Source: Bryobacter sp964387685 (GTDB lineage: Bacteria; Acidobacteriota; Terriglobia; Bryobacterales; Bryobacteraceae). Taken from it: a DNA stretch of 64,000 bases. Positions 1 through 8,488 of the stretch are shown here, in pieces. The notes under the pieces are model-generated. The model did no database searches. It saw only the letters and a list, made by a program, of their open reading frames with translations, and was not told the origin of the DNA. The stretch's first letter is position 1. Each line of letters begins with the position of its first letter. Made by a program: the position numbers and the translations under genes. The stretch is taken from positions 186,001 to 250,000 of the forward strand of contig CAYLXK010000002.1 in assembly GCA_964387685.1 (NCBI GenBank). The letters run 5' to 3'.

Positions 1-1149
1 CTTGACGGCGAGCAGCAGGAATATCTCGATTTGGCCAAGGGCTCGGCGAAAAGCCTGCTCTCGCTTTTGAACGAGATCCTGGACCTGTCCAAGGTCGAAA
101 GCGGGAAGATGGAACTGGAGAGCCACGCCTTTTCCATCGACGCGGTGGTGCGCCAGGTAACGGGCTTGCTCGAAGGCAACGCGCGGCAAAAGGGGCTGGA
201 GATCCGCACGGAAATTGCGGAGAATGTGCGGGGAGCCGTGGTGGGAGACCGCCGGCGGCTGGAGCAAGTTTTGCTGAATCTGGTTGGCAACGCGGTGAAA
301 TTTACCGAATCTGGCCATGTGGCTTTGCGCGTCCAACTGGTCCCTGCGGCTAAATCCGCGCGTCCAACTCAAGATCCGGGCCCGAGCGCCGGCTGGTATC
401 GCTTTGAAGTGGCCGACACCGGCATCGGCATTCCCGACGGCAAGCTGGCCGTGATCTTCGAAGCCTTTCGTCAGGCCGATGGCTCGACCACGCGCCGCTA
501 CGGCGGGACGGGCCTAGGCCTGGCCATTTCGCGGCGCCTGGTGGAATTGATGGGAGGCAGGATTGAGGTGGCCAGCGAGCGGGGGCTGGGCAGCTCCTTC
601 GTTTTTACCGTGCCGCTTAGAACCGAGGAGTGGGCGGGGACCGAGGCGGCGCCCGTAGAGTCGGCGCAGACGGCGGCAAAGAGAGTGGCGGCGGGGGTGG
701 CCAAGGGGGTGGCCGGCACCGGAAAGCGCCTACGCATTCTCTTGGCCGAGGACAACCGCGTCAATCGGTTGGTGGCGGCACGCATGCTGGAAAGCGCCGG
801 CCATGAAGTGCGCCATGCCGCCGACGGCGCCTTGGCCGTCGAGGCGATGCGGGCGGAAAATTTCGATCTCGTCCTGATGGACGTGCACATGCCCGTCATG
901 GACGGTTTGAGGGCCACCGCGGAAATCCGGGCCCTGGAGCGCCAACAGAGCGACGGCCGCCGCCGCACGATCTATGCGCTAACGGCCGGCGTTTTGGACG
1001 AAGAACGCGAGCGCTGCCGCCAAGCGGGTATGGATGGCTTCCTCGCGAAACCGCTTGCCCGTGAAGAACTCCTTGCCGTGCTGGCGCGGTGTTCTTATTC
1101 GGGTGCGCCCGGGAATACAACGGCGGAGTTCGACGCTACACTAAACTAA
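1..1149 (+). CDS. Hybrid sensor histidine kinase, C-terminal part (5' end outside window)
   Basis: The reading frame is open from the first base, so the gene is truncated by the window edge. The visible protein begins in the second helix of a HisKA dimerisation domain (LLNEILDLSKVESGKM), and the phospho-accepting H box lies upstream of the window. A HATPase_c domain follows, with N box (NLVGNAVKFTESG), G1 (DTGIGIP) and G2 (GGTGLGLAISRRLVELMGG). A C-terminal receiver domain has the acidic pair in LLAEDN, the phospho-accepting Asp in LMDVHMPVMDG and the conserved Lys in AKPL. It is therefore a hybrid kinase that passes phosphate to its own receiver. Any sensor region is not visible. The next gene starts 8 bases downstream, but the functional link to transketolase is unclear. 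Confidence 0.93.
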   Translation, partial: LDGEQQEYLDLAKGSAKSLLSLLNEILDLSKVESGKMELESHAFSIDAVVRQVTGLLEGNARQKGLEIRTEIAENVRGAVVGDRRRLEQVLLNLVGNAVKFTESGHVALRVQLVPAAKSARPTQDPGPSAGWYRFEVADTGIGIPDGKLAVIFEAFRQADGSTTRRYGGTGLGLAISRRLVELMGGRIEVASERGLGSSFVFTVPLRTEEWAGTEAAPVESAQTAAKRVAAGVAKGVAGTGKRLRILLAEDNRVNRLVAARMLESAGHEVRHAADGALAVEAMRAENFDLVLMDVHMPVMDGLRATAEIRALERQQSDGRRRTIYALTAGVLDEERERCRQAGMDGFLAKPLAREELLAVLARCSYSGAPGNTTAEFDATLN

Positions 1150-1157
1150 AACCGACT

Positions 1158-1979
1158 ATGACCAAAACCAGCAATCCCGCTGAGCTAGCGGCGATCTCGA
1201 AACGCGTGCGCCGGCACATTGTCGAGATGATTACCGCGGCCAAGAGCGGCCACCCGGGCGGCAGCCTCTCGGCGACGGAACTCACCGTCACACTCTTTTT
1301 CGACATCATGAAGCACGATCCGGCCAATCCGAAATGGGCCGACCGCGACCGCTTCCTCTTAGGGAAGGGCCACGCCTGCCCGGTCCTGTACGCCGTGATG
1401 GCAGAGTGCGGCTACACCCCGCTGGACGAACTCAAGAATTTGCGTCGTATGGGTTCGATTTACCAGGGCCACCCGGACGTGCGCTTTATTCCCGCCCTCG
1501 AAGGCTCGACCGGGTCTTTGGGTCAAGGCTTGAGTCTCGGTTTGGGTATGGCCTTGGCGGCGCGCCTGAACGCGAGCCCCTCGCGGACTTACGTGATTCT
1601 GGGCGACGGCGAGATCCAGGAGGGCCAGGTGTGGGAAGGCGCAATGTTTGCGGCCTTTCATAAGGTGGACAACCTGGTTTGCATTGTCGATTACAACAAG
1701 ATACAGCTCGACGGCTGGGTGAAGGACATTATGCCGCTCGAGCCCTTGGCCGACAAGTGGCGCAGCTTCGGCTGGCACGTGATTGAACTCGACGGCCACG
1801 ACATCGAAGCCGTGCAGAAGGCCTTCCACGAAGCCGAGGCGACCAAAGGAATGCCCACCGTTCTGATCGCGCATACGATCAAGGGCAAGGGCGTTTCGTT
1901 CATGGAGAACAATCCGAAATTCCACGGCTCGGCCCCGTCGGCCGACGAATTGACCCTGGCCCTGAAGGAGCTTGCCTAA
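1158..1979 (+). CDS. Transketolase, N-terminal (TPP-binding) subunit
   Basis: This is the thiamine-diphosphate-binding half of a split transketolase, a non-oxidative pentose phosphate pathway enzyme in the cytoplasm. The 273-residue product has the expected family length. It shows the GHPGGSLSATEL substrate-loop motif, the GSTGSLGQGLSLGLG segment and the TPP/Mg motif GDGEIQEGQVWEG ending in NKIQLDG. I chose the ATG at 1158 because the frame upstream of it reads through the end of the preceding kinase gene without family similarity. The C-terminal subunit starts two bases after the stop, so the two halves are probably made together. Split transketolases are a known alternative to the single-chain enzyme. 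Confidence 0.95.
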   Translation: MTKTSNPAELAAISKRVRRHIVEMITAAKSGHPGGSLSATELTVTLFFDIMKHDPANPKWADRDRFLLGKGHACPVLYAVMAECGYTPLDELKNLRRMGSIYQGHPDVRFIPALEGSTGSLGQGLSLGLGMALAARLNASPSRTYVILGDGEIQEGQVWEGAMFAAFHKVDNLVCIVDYNKIQLDGWVKDIMPLEPLADKWRSFGWHVIELDGHDIEAVQKAFHEAEATKGMPTVLIAHTIKGKGVSFMENNPKFHGSAPSADELTLALKELA

Positions 1980-1980
1980 T

Positions 1981-2943
1981 ATGCCCGTCACCACGAAATA
2001 CGAACTGAAATTGGGCCCCGCCACGCGGGAAGCCTTCGGCAAGGCGCTGGTGGAAGTGGCTAAGGCTAACCCGAACGTCGTGGTCTGCGACGCGGACTTA
2101 TCCAAGTCCACCTATACGCATTGGTTTGCCAAGGAGTTCCCGGAGCGCTTCTTTGAGTGCGGCATCGCCGAAGCCAACATGGTGGCCATCGGTTCCGGCC
2201 TTTCCAGCGCCGGCAAGATTGCCTTCGTTTCGAGTTTTTCGGCCTTCGTCGTAAACAAGGGCTTCGAACAGATGCGCGTTACCGCCGCCTATCCCAACGT
2301 GAACTTGAAGGTGGTGGGCACCCATAGCGGCATCTCTATCGGCGAAGACGGCCCCACGCAGATGTCCATCGAAGACTTAAGCCTGGTTTGTAATCTGCCG
2401 GGCTTTGTCGTCATGGCGCCGGCCGACGAGCTTTCCATGACGCGCACCATCCATCTGGTCACCGAACATGTCGGCCCGGCCTTTGTGCGCGCGGGCCGCG
2501 CCAAGGCGCCAATCATTTACACAACCGATCCGGGCTTTCGGATCGGCGGCAGCCACACGCTCCTTGAGGGCACCGACGTGGCGGTGCTGGCCAACGGCCT
2601 ACTGGTGGGCGAGGCGATCCGCGCCGCCGAACAACTCGACTCGGACGGCATCGGCGTGCGGGTGATCGACCTTTACTCCGTTAAACCTATCGACCGCGCG
2701 GCGATCGAGAAGGCCGCGCAAGAGTGCGGTGCGATCGTGGTGGCCGAAGAACATCTGCGCGATACCGGCATCGGCACCCGCGTCGCCCAAGTGGCCGCCG
2801 AAACCACGCCCTGCCCCATGGAATTTGTGGGAGTCGATACTTATGCTGAATCCGGCACGCCCGAAGGGCTGCTGGAAAAGTACGGATTGATGTCCAAAGA
2901 TATCGTGGCGGCCGTGCGCCGGGTTATGGCGCGCAAGCGCTAG
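1981..2943 (+). CDS. Transketolase, C-terminal (pyrimidine-binding) subunit
   Basis: This is the partner of the preceding subunit. It carries the pyrimidine-binding and C-terminal domains of transketolase. The 320-residue protein has DADLSKST near the start, the motif ERFFECGIAEANMVAIGSGL whose Glu activates TPP, HSGISIGEDGPTQMSIEDL, and a C-terminal domain with RVIDLYSVKPID. An AAGGAG ribosome-binding site at 1965-1970 precedes the ATG at 1981 at good spacing, so I prefer this to the TTG at 1972. The stop codon overlaps the GTG of the next gene by one base, which suggests translational coupling. Confidence 0.95.
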   Translation: MPVTTKYELKLGPATREAFGKALVEVAKANPNVVVCDADLSKSTYTHWFAKEFPERFFECGIAEANMVAIGSGLSSAGKIAFVSSFSAFVVNKGFEQMRVTAAYPNVNLKVVGTHSGISIGEDGPTQMSIEDLSLVCNLPGFVVMAPADELSMTRTIHLVTEHVGPAFVRAGRAKAPIIYTTDPGFRIGGSHTLLEGTDVAVLANGLLVGEAIRAAEQLDSDGIGVRVIDLYSVKPIDRAAIEKAAQECGAIVVAEEHLRDTGIGTRVAQVAAETTPCPMEFVGVDTYAESGTPEGLLEKYGLMSKDIVAAVRRVMARKR

Positions 2944-3455
2944 TGAGCGCCTTCGCCGAGCTCTGGCGAAAGCACGAAGAGCTCACCGCGCGCTTTGCCA
3001 AACTCCTGCACGACGACGCGGGGCAGGTCTTGACGGCCATCGCCCTGCGTTTGTCCGCCTTGGAGCTGGAAGGCGAAGCGCGGCGGGAAGCGCGGGAACT
3101 GATGGCGCAACTCGACGATTTGCTGGAACGATTCCGCGCCGCGCAATCCTCGCTGGGCGCCGCAGCTGTGGCCAAGCGCGGCTTGGCGGCGGGCCTTTCC
3201 CAACTGGCGCGTTCCGACGGCCAACTGCAACTCAGCGGCGACCGCTATCCGCCATGGCCCCCTGCGGCGGCGCTGGCCGCTTTCCGGGTGATTGAATGCG
3301 GGGGGCCACGGCGAGTGGCCGTTCGGGCGGATCGCCTGGTAGCCGCGCCCGCCTTCCCGCTCACCGCGCTCATCGAGGAATTCGCGCGCGAGGGAGGTCT
3401 CCAGTTACGGGCCGAGGCCGAAGGGATTACAATCAGCATTCACGATGCCGATTAA
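2943..3455 (+). CDS. Degenerate HisKA_3-like protein without recognisable ATPase domain
   Basis: This 170-residue protein starts with a helical segment resembling the dimerisation/phosphoacceptor domain of NarX-type kinases. It includes LLHDDAGQVLTAIALRLSAL, with a candidate phospho-His at residue 23. The C-terminal 100 residues sit where a HATPase_c domain should be, but no N, G1 or G2 box is visible. Autophosphorylation therefore looks impossible. The gene overlaps transketolase by one base and the following NarL-type regulator by 11 bases. It could act as a phosphatase, a phosphotransfer or anti-regulator partner of that regulator, or be a decayed kinase. No membrane segment is evident. 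The fold assignment is by eye from the H-box region only. Confidence 0.7.
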   Translation: MSAFAELWRKHEELTARFAKLLHDDAGQVLTAIALRLSALELEGEARREARELMAQLDDLLERFRAAQSSLGAAAVAKRGLAAGLSQLARSDGQLQLSGDRYPPWPPAAALAAFRVIECGGPRRVAVRADRLVAAPAFPLTALIEEFAREGGLQLRAEAEGITISIHDAD

Positions 3456-4113
3456 AGTGATCATCGTCGACGACCACAAAATCATGCGCGACGGGATCAA
3501 GGCGATCTTGAAGAGCGGGGATTTTCTGGTGTTGGCCGAAGCCGAAAGTGGACTGGAAGCCGTCCAGTTGATGAAGCGCCACCGTCCGGACGTGGTTCTG
3601 ATCGACATTGAAATTCCGGGTCTGAACGGCATTGAGGCGACGGCGGAAATGCTGCGGCACCATCCCGATACCAAGGTGCTGGTGCTCTCCATGTACGACG
3701 ACGAGCATTCCGTCGTCAGCGCCGTCAAGGCGGGGGCCAAGGGCTTCGTGCTCAAGCGCGCCTCCGACGACGACCTGATTTACGCCATCCGCACGGTTTC
3801 CCAAGGGGGTAGCTACCTCAGCCCCCGCGTGAGCGACAAGCTCTTTCAGCGCATCCAGAACGGCACCATCGACTCTTCTACCACCGCCGCCCCCTTGTCG
3901 GAACTTTCCCCGCGGGAGATCCAGGTCCTGCGCCTGGTGGCCGAGGGCAAGACCTCCAAGGAAATCGCCGTGCTGCTCGACCTGAGCGTCCAAACCATCC
4001 GCAGCTATCGCAAGGCGATGATGAAGAAGCTGAACCTGAACAATGTGGCCGGCCTCACGCAACTGGCGTTGTCGACCGGGCTAACCCGTCCGCAGAACTT
4101 CGGGCCGAATTGA
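3445..4113 (+). CDS. NarL/FixJ-family response regulator
   Basis: This 222-residue two-domain regulator has a receiver domain at about residues 1-120: acidic pair DD9-10, phospho-accepting Asp54 in LIDIEIPG, and Lys in GFVLKRASDDD. A LuxR-type helix-turn-helix lies at about 150-210 (LSELSPREIQVLRLVAEGKTSKEIA, NLNNVAGLTQLAL). It should bind DNA as a phosphorylated dimer. It overlaps the degenerate kinase-like gene by 11 bases and ends the transketolase operon. The nearest intact histidine kinase in view is the hybrid kinase at 1-1149, which may or may not be its donor. Targets are not evident from the sequence. Confidence 0.94.
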   Translation: MPIKVIIVDDHKIMRDGIKAILKSGDFLVLAEAESGLEAVQLMKRHRPDVVLIDIEIPGLNGIEATAEMLRHHPDTKVLVLSMYDDEHSVVSAVKAGAKGFVLKRASDDDLIYAIRTVSQGGSYLSPRVSDKLFQRIQNGTIDSSTTAAPLSELSPREIQVLRLVAEGKTSKEIAVLLDLSVQTIRSYRKAMMKKLNLNNVAGLTQLALSTGLTRPQNFGPN

Positions 4114-4137
4114 GCTTTCCGCTTCGGACTTAGCCGC

Positions 4138-5082
4138 CTACCGCCTCACCGCATAGCCCATCTCGATCAGTTGGCTGGACGGCATGGGCGCATCGAATTT
4201 GTTGATCGCGGCCTTCTGGCGGCCATTTTCGATCAGCACCAAAAAGGGCGGGTCGCCAAAGGGAAAAACAGCCTTCAACCGGGCGGCTTCGTTCGTTACC
4301 TGGGCCTGGAAGCCCGTATCTTTTAAGAACTGTCCCGCAAACTGTTGCACTTCCGTGGGCACGGCCAGCACTTGCGTTTCGCCGAAGTTCAGGCTCGACA
4401 TCTGCTTCGCCGCTTCAAAGCAGTGCATGCACTGGGGGTCGAAGAAGTAGATCGCCTGCCGTCCCTCGCGTAGATTGTGCGCGCTGCCGTCCACAAGTTG
4501 CACGCTCTCCGGGGCCATCGCGCCGGTAGTCCGGCTGAGCGCATAGCTATAGCTGCCGATGCCGAACACACCCAAGGCGGCCAGCAGCATCGCCGGCCGC
4601 TTCCATTCGAAGCTTAAGGGATGGGTGGCCCACCAGCCCGCGCCCACGGCCAGGGCCAGCATCACCGCATCGCCGATAAAGAAGCCCGGCCCCACGGCGC
4701 GCTTGATCCAAGGGAAGCAACTGCATTCCTTGCCCACCAGCTCGTTGTAAAAGTAGCCGACCCACACCATGAAAGCGACCAGCATTAGGCCCGTGAGCCA
4801 CGCTCCGAGGCGCCGGAAGCGCGGGATCAACAACAAAATCGCCGAAAACGTTTCGGCCACGCCGAATCCTACGGCTGCGTATTCGCTCAGAAAACCGGGC
4901 ACTCGCGCCTGGGCCAAGCGCGCACCCGCTTCGATGGGATCCGTCATTTTCCAAATGCCGGCCAGCAAGAACAGGGCAGCCACCAGGATTGCCGAAGTCC
5001 AGCCCAGCGCAGTTTTCCAGCCCGGCGCTTCAACGGCGATTGGGGCGGGATGTGCCATTGGCTGTGCTAGCGGCTGTGCCAT
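4138..5082 (-). CDS. DoxX/MauE-like membrane protein fused to a thioredoxin-like domain
   Basis: The N-terminal half has about four membrane segments and resembles DoxX/MauE (LFLLAGIWKMTDPIEAG, GVAETFSAILLLIPRFRRLG, and a CSCF pair between helices). Another helix follows, then a C-terminal soluble domain with a thioredoxin-type CxxC (FFDPQCMHCFEAAKQM) and a plausible cis-Pro strand (GDPPFLVLIENG). MauE-type proteins support disulfide formation outside the cytoplasm, so this is probably a self-contained membrane thiol-redox unit. I chose the ATG at 5082 because GGAAG lies five bases upstream. An in-frame ATG at 5094 would overlap the start codon of the divergent amidohydrolase. Confidence 0.8.
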   Translation of the reverse strand: MAQPLAQPMAHPAPIAVEAPGWKTALGWTSAILVAALFLLAGIWKMTDPIEAGARLAQARVPGFLSEYAAVGFGVAETFSAILLLIPRFRRLGAWLTGLMLVAFMVWVGYFYNELVGKECSCFPWIKRAVGPGFFIGDAVMLALAVGAGWWATHPLSFEWKRPAMLLAALGVFGIGSYSYALSRTTGAMAPESVQLVDGSAHNLREGRQAIYFFDPQCMHCFEAAKQMSSLNFGETQVLAVPTEVQQFAGQFLKDTGFQAQVTNEAARLKAVFPFGDPPFLVLIENGRQKAAINKFDAPMPSSQLIEMGYAVRR

Positions 5083-5092
5083 ACTCTCTTCC

Positions 5093-6718
5093 ATGCTTCC
5101 TATTTTAGTCCTTGCGGCTGCGGCTGTCTTAGAGGCCCAGGTGGCGGATTTGGTAGTCGAAAACGCGGTCGTCTATACAGCGGATAAGACGCGGCCGGCG
5201 GCCAAGAGTCTCGCCGTTAAGGACGCTAAGTTTCTTGCCGTGGGCGACGACGTGAAGAAGCACATCGGCCCTTCCACCCGGCGCATCGACGCGCAGGGCG
5301 GCACGGTGATCCCCGGCCTGATCGACGCCCACGTCCACATGCGCGGCTTGGGCGACCTGCTGGAGACCTTCGACCTGCGCTTCGTCAAAACCCCCGCCGA
5401 GGTTGCCGCAATCGTCAAACAAGCTGCGGACAAGTTGCCCGCTGGCGAGTGGGTCCGCGGCCGCAATTGGGATCAAACCAACTGGGGCGGAGTCTTTCCC
5501 AACGCCGACGACCTCTCCAAGGCCGTTAACGATCGTCCGGTCTATCTCACCCGCGTAGACGGCCATGCCGGCTGGGCGAATCGCAAAGCCATGGAAGTCG
5601 CCGGGCTCACCAAAGATACGCCAGACCCTCCGGGCGGGCAGATTATCCGTGACAAAGACGGCAATCCCACGGGCGTGTTGATCGACCGCGCTCAAGGCCT
5701 GGTAACGCGCAAGATCCCCGGCCTGACCAATGTCCAGGTAAAGCGCCGCCTGGAACTGGCCGCCGCCGCCTGCGCGCGGCTCGGCTTGACCAGCGTGCAC
5801 GACGCGGGCGTTGGTCTTCAAGAACGGAACGCCTACCGCGAACTGATCCGGGAAGGAAAGCTGCCTGTCCGCGTTTATGCCATGATCGGCGGCACGGGCG
5901 AGCTTTGGCAGGAATACACGAAGTCCGGCCCCGAGATCGGCGACCAGTTAACGGTGCGAAGTGTGAAGCTCTACGCCGACGGCGCGCTGGGCTCGCGCGG
6001 CGCCGCTTTGTGGCAACCCTATACGGACGATAAATCCACCACGGGCCTGCTGGTCACCGTGCAACAAACGCTCGTCGATCAGATTCAGGAAGTCGCCGCC
6101 AAAGGCTTCCAGGTCAATACCCACGCCATCGGGGACCGGGCTAACCGCATCGTCCTCGACGAGTATTCCAAGGCCCTGAAAGGCAAAAACGACCGCCGCT
6201 TCCGCATCGAGCACGCGCAAGTGGTTTCCTTGCCGGACTTTCAGCTTTTCGCCGACAACAGCGTCATCGCCAGCGTTCAGGCAACCCACGCCACCAGCGA
6301 CATGCGCTGGGCCGAGAAGCGGCTAGGGCCCGACCGGGTAGCCGGCGCTTATGCCTGGCAACGCTTTCTCAAGATGGGGATTCCGCTCGCCAACGGCAGC
6401 GACTTCCCCGTCGAAGATCCCAATCCGCTCTGGGGCTTCTACGCTTCGGTCACTCGCCAGGACCACACGGGTTTTCCGGCGGGTGGTTGGATGCCCGATC
6501 AGAAGCTCAGCCGCGCCCAGGCGCTGGAAAGCTTCACGCTCACTCCCGCCTATGCCGCGTTTGAGGAAAAATCAAAGGGTTCGATTACGCCCGGCAAATG
6601 GGCCGATTTCGTGCTCTTGGATAAGGACATCATGAAGGTGGACCCCAAGGAAATCCTCACGGCGAAGCCCAAGCTCACCTTCCTCGGTGGACGCATTGTC
6701 CACGGGTCCGCAAACTAG
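5093..6718 (+). CDS. Secreted amidohydrolase family 3 (YtcJ-like) protein
   Basis: This 541-residue metal-dependent hydrolase starts with a hydrophobic signal peptide (MLPILVLAAAAVLEAQ), so it is probably exported. Amidohydrolase_3 features are in order: the HxH metal ligands in GLIDAHVHMRG, HDAGVG, a Lys in VKLYADGALGSRG, HAIGDRAN, RIEHAQVV, and the late Asp in NGSDFPVEDPNPLWG. The substrate cannot be told from sequence; relatives are annotated as N-substituted formamide or imidazolonepropionase-like hydrolases. The start at 5093 was chosen because the frame further upstream is antisense to the DoxX gene and has no family similarity. Its stop shares CTAG with the stop of the convergent oxidoreductase gene. 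Confidence 0.9.
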   Translation: MLPILVLAAAAVLEAQVADLVVENAVVYTADKTRPAAKSLAVKDAKFLAVGDDVKKHIGPSTRRIDAQGGTVIPGLIDAHVHMRGLGDLLETFDLRFVKTPAEVAAIVKQAADKLPAGEWVRGRNWDQTNWGGVFPNADDLSKAVNDRPVYLTRVDGHAGWANRKAMEVAGLTKDTPDPPGGQIIRDKDGNPTGVLIDRAQGLVTRKIPGLTNVQVKRRLELAAAACARLGLTSVHDAGVGLQERNAYRELIREGKLPVRVYAMIGGTGELWQEYTKSGPEIGDQLTVRSVKLYADGALGSRGAALWQPYTDDKSTTGLLVTVQQTLVDQIQEVAAKGFQVNTHAIGDRANRIVLDEYSKALKGKNDRRFRIEHAQVVSLPDFQLFADNSVIASVQATHATSDMRWAEKRLGPDRVAGAYAWQRFLKMGIPLANGSDFPVEDPNPLWGFYASVTRQDHTGFPAGGWMPDQKLSRAQALESFTLTPAYAAFEEKSKGSITPGKWADFVLLDKDIMKVDPKEILTAKPKLTFLGGRIVHGSAN

Positions 6719-7677
6719 AGCAAGTTCAGTAGCAAGTCCGCCGCCGCCAGGCCGCTTAAGGCCGCGCCTTCCACGCGCGGTTCCCCAAAGGCGTCCCCGG
6801 CCAGCACCAGTGGCGCGGGCGCGGTAATCGAAAGGGCGCGCTCTTCGTGCAGAGTGCAAGGCCGGGAGTACTTCCAGCGATGCAATTTCCAAGCGCTGGC
6901 GTGGTAGCCGTTCAGCATCGTTCTTGCAACCGAATCCGCGTCGCGGTCCCAATGCTCAATGCTAAACTTCGGCCCGGCGTGGATGGTCACGGAATTGGAA
7001 AATGCACTAATGCCCTTGCGGCGGTTATCGGCCACCCAGGACACCGGTTCGCCATTCTCGATCTGCTTGGCGCCAGGTTCGGGCAACTCGGCCGGCTCGT
7101 CCAGGATCGCCATCAGCGCCAGGCAGCGTTCGTATTCAATGCGCTCGAGGGCCGCTCTCTCCGGGGCCGCTAACGCAAAATCGAGCAGCGTTAAGACCTG
7201 TGGCGGCGGACAGGTAACGATCAGCGCGTCGGCCAGCAGCACTTCGTCGAAATCGGTTTCGAGCGTCCAGTGCGACCCGGAAGCGAAGATGCGGCTCACT
7301 TTGACGCCTGTACGAAGTTCCAATCCCTGCGCCAAATGGGCGGCAATGGAATTCATTCCCGTCTGGCCAATAAAGCGAGGATGCCCATCCGTGGCCCCGT
7401 TAAAGCCCCGGCCCCATTCACGCACCAAGCCCTTGGTTTCCCAGGCCCGCTGGAAGGCGGCGAACCGTTCATGCCGCACGGTGAAGAATTGCGCGCCATA
7501 ATCAAAGAGGGCGCCTTCAAAAGGGCGGGTGGCCAAGCGCCCGCCGGCCCGGCTACCTTTATCCAGGACCGTGACTCCGACGCCTTCCCGGCGCAGACTC
7601 TGCGCCGCCATAAGGCCGCTTATGCCCGCTCCGACGATGACAACACTCTTTTTCAACTTGTGGATACCATCTGTCAT
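6715..7677 (-). CDS. FAD-dependent amine-oxidase-like (renalase-type) oxidoreductase
   Basis: This 320-residue protein has an N-terminal dinucleotide-binding fold (VVIVGAGISGLMAAQSL, then the acidic end of strand 2 and the GGR motif in SRAGGRLATR). A YGAQFFTV segment typical of renalase-like NAD(P)/FAD oxidoreductases follows. The C-terminal FAD contact is LVLAGDAFGEPRVEGAALSGLAAAD. No signal peptide is visible. It is convergent with the amidohydrolase and shares its four-base stop overlap, and it is divergent from the methyltransferase at 7720. The substrate is unknown. Confidence 0.9.
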   Translation of the reverse strand: MTDGIHKLKKSVVIVGAGISGLMAAQSLRREGVGVTVLDKGSRAGGRLATRPFEGALFDYGAQFFTVRHERFAAFQRAWETKGLVREWGRGFNGATDGHPRFIGQTGMNSIAAHLAQGLELRTGVKVSRIFASGSHWTLETDFDEVLLADALIVTCPPPQVLTLLDFALAAPERAALERIEYERCLALMAILDEPAELPEPGAKQIENGEPVSWVADNRRKGISAFSNSVTIHAGPKFSIEHWDRDADSVARTMLNGYHASAWKLHRWKYSRPCTLHEERALSITAPAPLVLAGDAFGEPRVEGAALSGLAAADLLLNLL

Positions 7678-7719
7678 TTTCTCGCCTGAATGTTACAGGC
7701 GAATTAGGTCTTCCCCCCT

Positions 7720-8478
7720 ATGTGGATGGTGAGGCTAGCCAAGCCGCTGGAAGATTTTGCGGATTTCGGCGATTGGCCGCTCGAAGGCGCCGAAGAAAAG
7801 GACGGCGGCAGCGTCGTTTACTTTACAAGCCACACCGTTGCGCGCTCGTTTGCCAGAGCCTCTGGAGGCCAACTTGCCCGGGCGGTCTGGGAAATCGATC
7901 TTGCCTACCAACGCACCTGGACCGCGAAACCGGTCGGTAATCTCTGGTGGCTACGGCCCGCCTGGGACCCCACCCCTGCCCCCGAGGAACGCCTCGTTCT
8001 CGAGATGAAAACCGGCTTGGTCTTCGGCGGGGGCGATCACGCCACCACCTGCGCCAGCCTGGAAATGCTCGAGCGCAGCCGTTGCCGGGGCGCACGCGTC
8101 TTTGATCTGGGGACCGGCACCGGAATTCTCAGCGAGGCCGCGCTCGCTTTGGGGGCCCAGTCTGTAGTGGCCTGCGACCTCGAAGCCGATGCTGCGGCCA
8201 TGGCCCGCCAGCGCGGCATCGCCTGTTTTCAAGGTCCACCCTTTGCCGCCCGATCCGGCGCCTTTGATCTGTTGCTATCGAATATTCCCGGCTACGCGCA
8301 CCTGGACGTGGCCGAAGAGTATCGGCGCCTGCTTGCGCCGGGCGGGGAACTCATCCTGAGCGGCTATTACGAATGGCAGGTAGAGAGAATCGATGCCACC
8401 CTCGGCGCCGGTTGGGACAAGCTCACGCAAATCGTCCGCGGGGATGCCTGGATTGGGGCACTCTACCGGCGTGCTTGA
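7720..8478 (+). CDS. PrmA-like class I SAM-dependent methyltransferase
   Basis: This 252-residue protein has the layout of ribosomal protein L11 methyltransferase. A small N-terminal domain precedes a Rossmann methyltransferase domain with FGGGDHATTCASLEML, motif I VFDLGTGTGILSEAALALGA, an acidic residue ending strand 2 (VVACDLE), and a motif IV-like SNIPGYAHL. Canonical PrmA has N-(I/V)-L in place of NIP, so the target may not be L11. An alternative ATG lies two codons downstream at 7726. It ends 10 bases before the convergent glycosyltransferase gene. Confidence 0.82.
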   Translation: MWMVRLAKPLEDFADFGDWPLEGAEEKDGGSVVYFTSHTVARSFARASGGQLARAVWEIDLAYQRTWTAKPVGNLWWLRPAWDPTPAPEERLVLEMKTGLVFGGGDHATTCASLEMLERSRCRGARVFDLGTGTGILSEAALALGAQSVVACDLEADAAAMARQRGIACFQGPPFAARSGAFDLLLSNIPGYAHLDVAEEYRRLLAPGGELILSGYYEWQVERIDATLGAGWDKLTQIVRGDAWIGALYRRA

Positions 8479-8488
8479 CCGGCGTGAT

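Noticed and set aside
1359..2111. 250-codon minus-strand frame
   Set aside because: It is antisense to both transketolase subunits, whose motifs are unambiguous.
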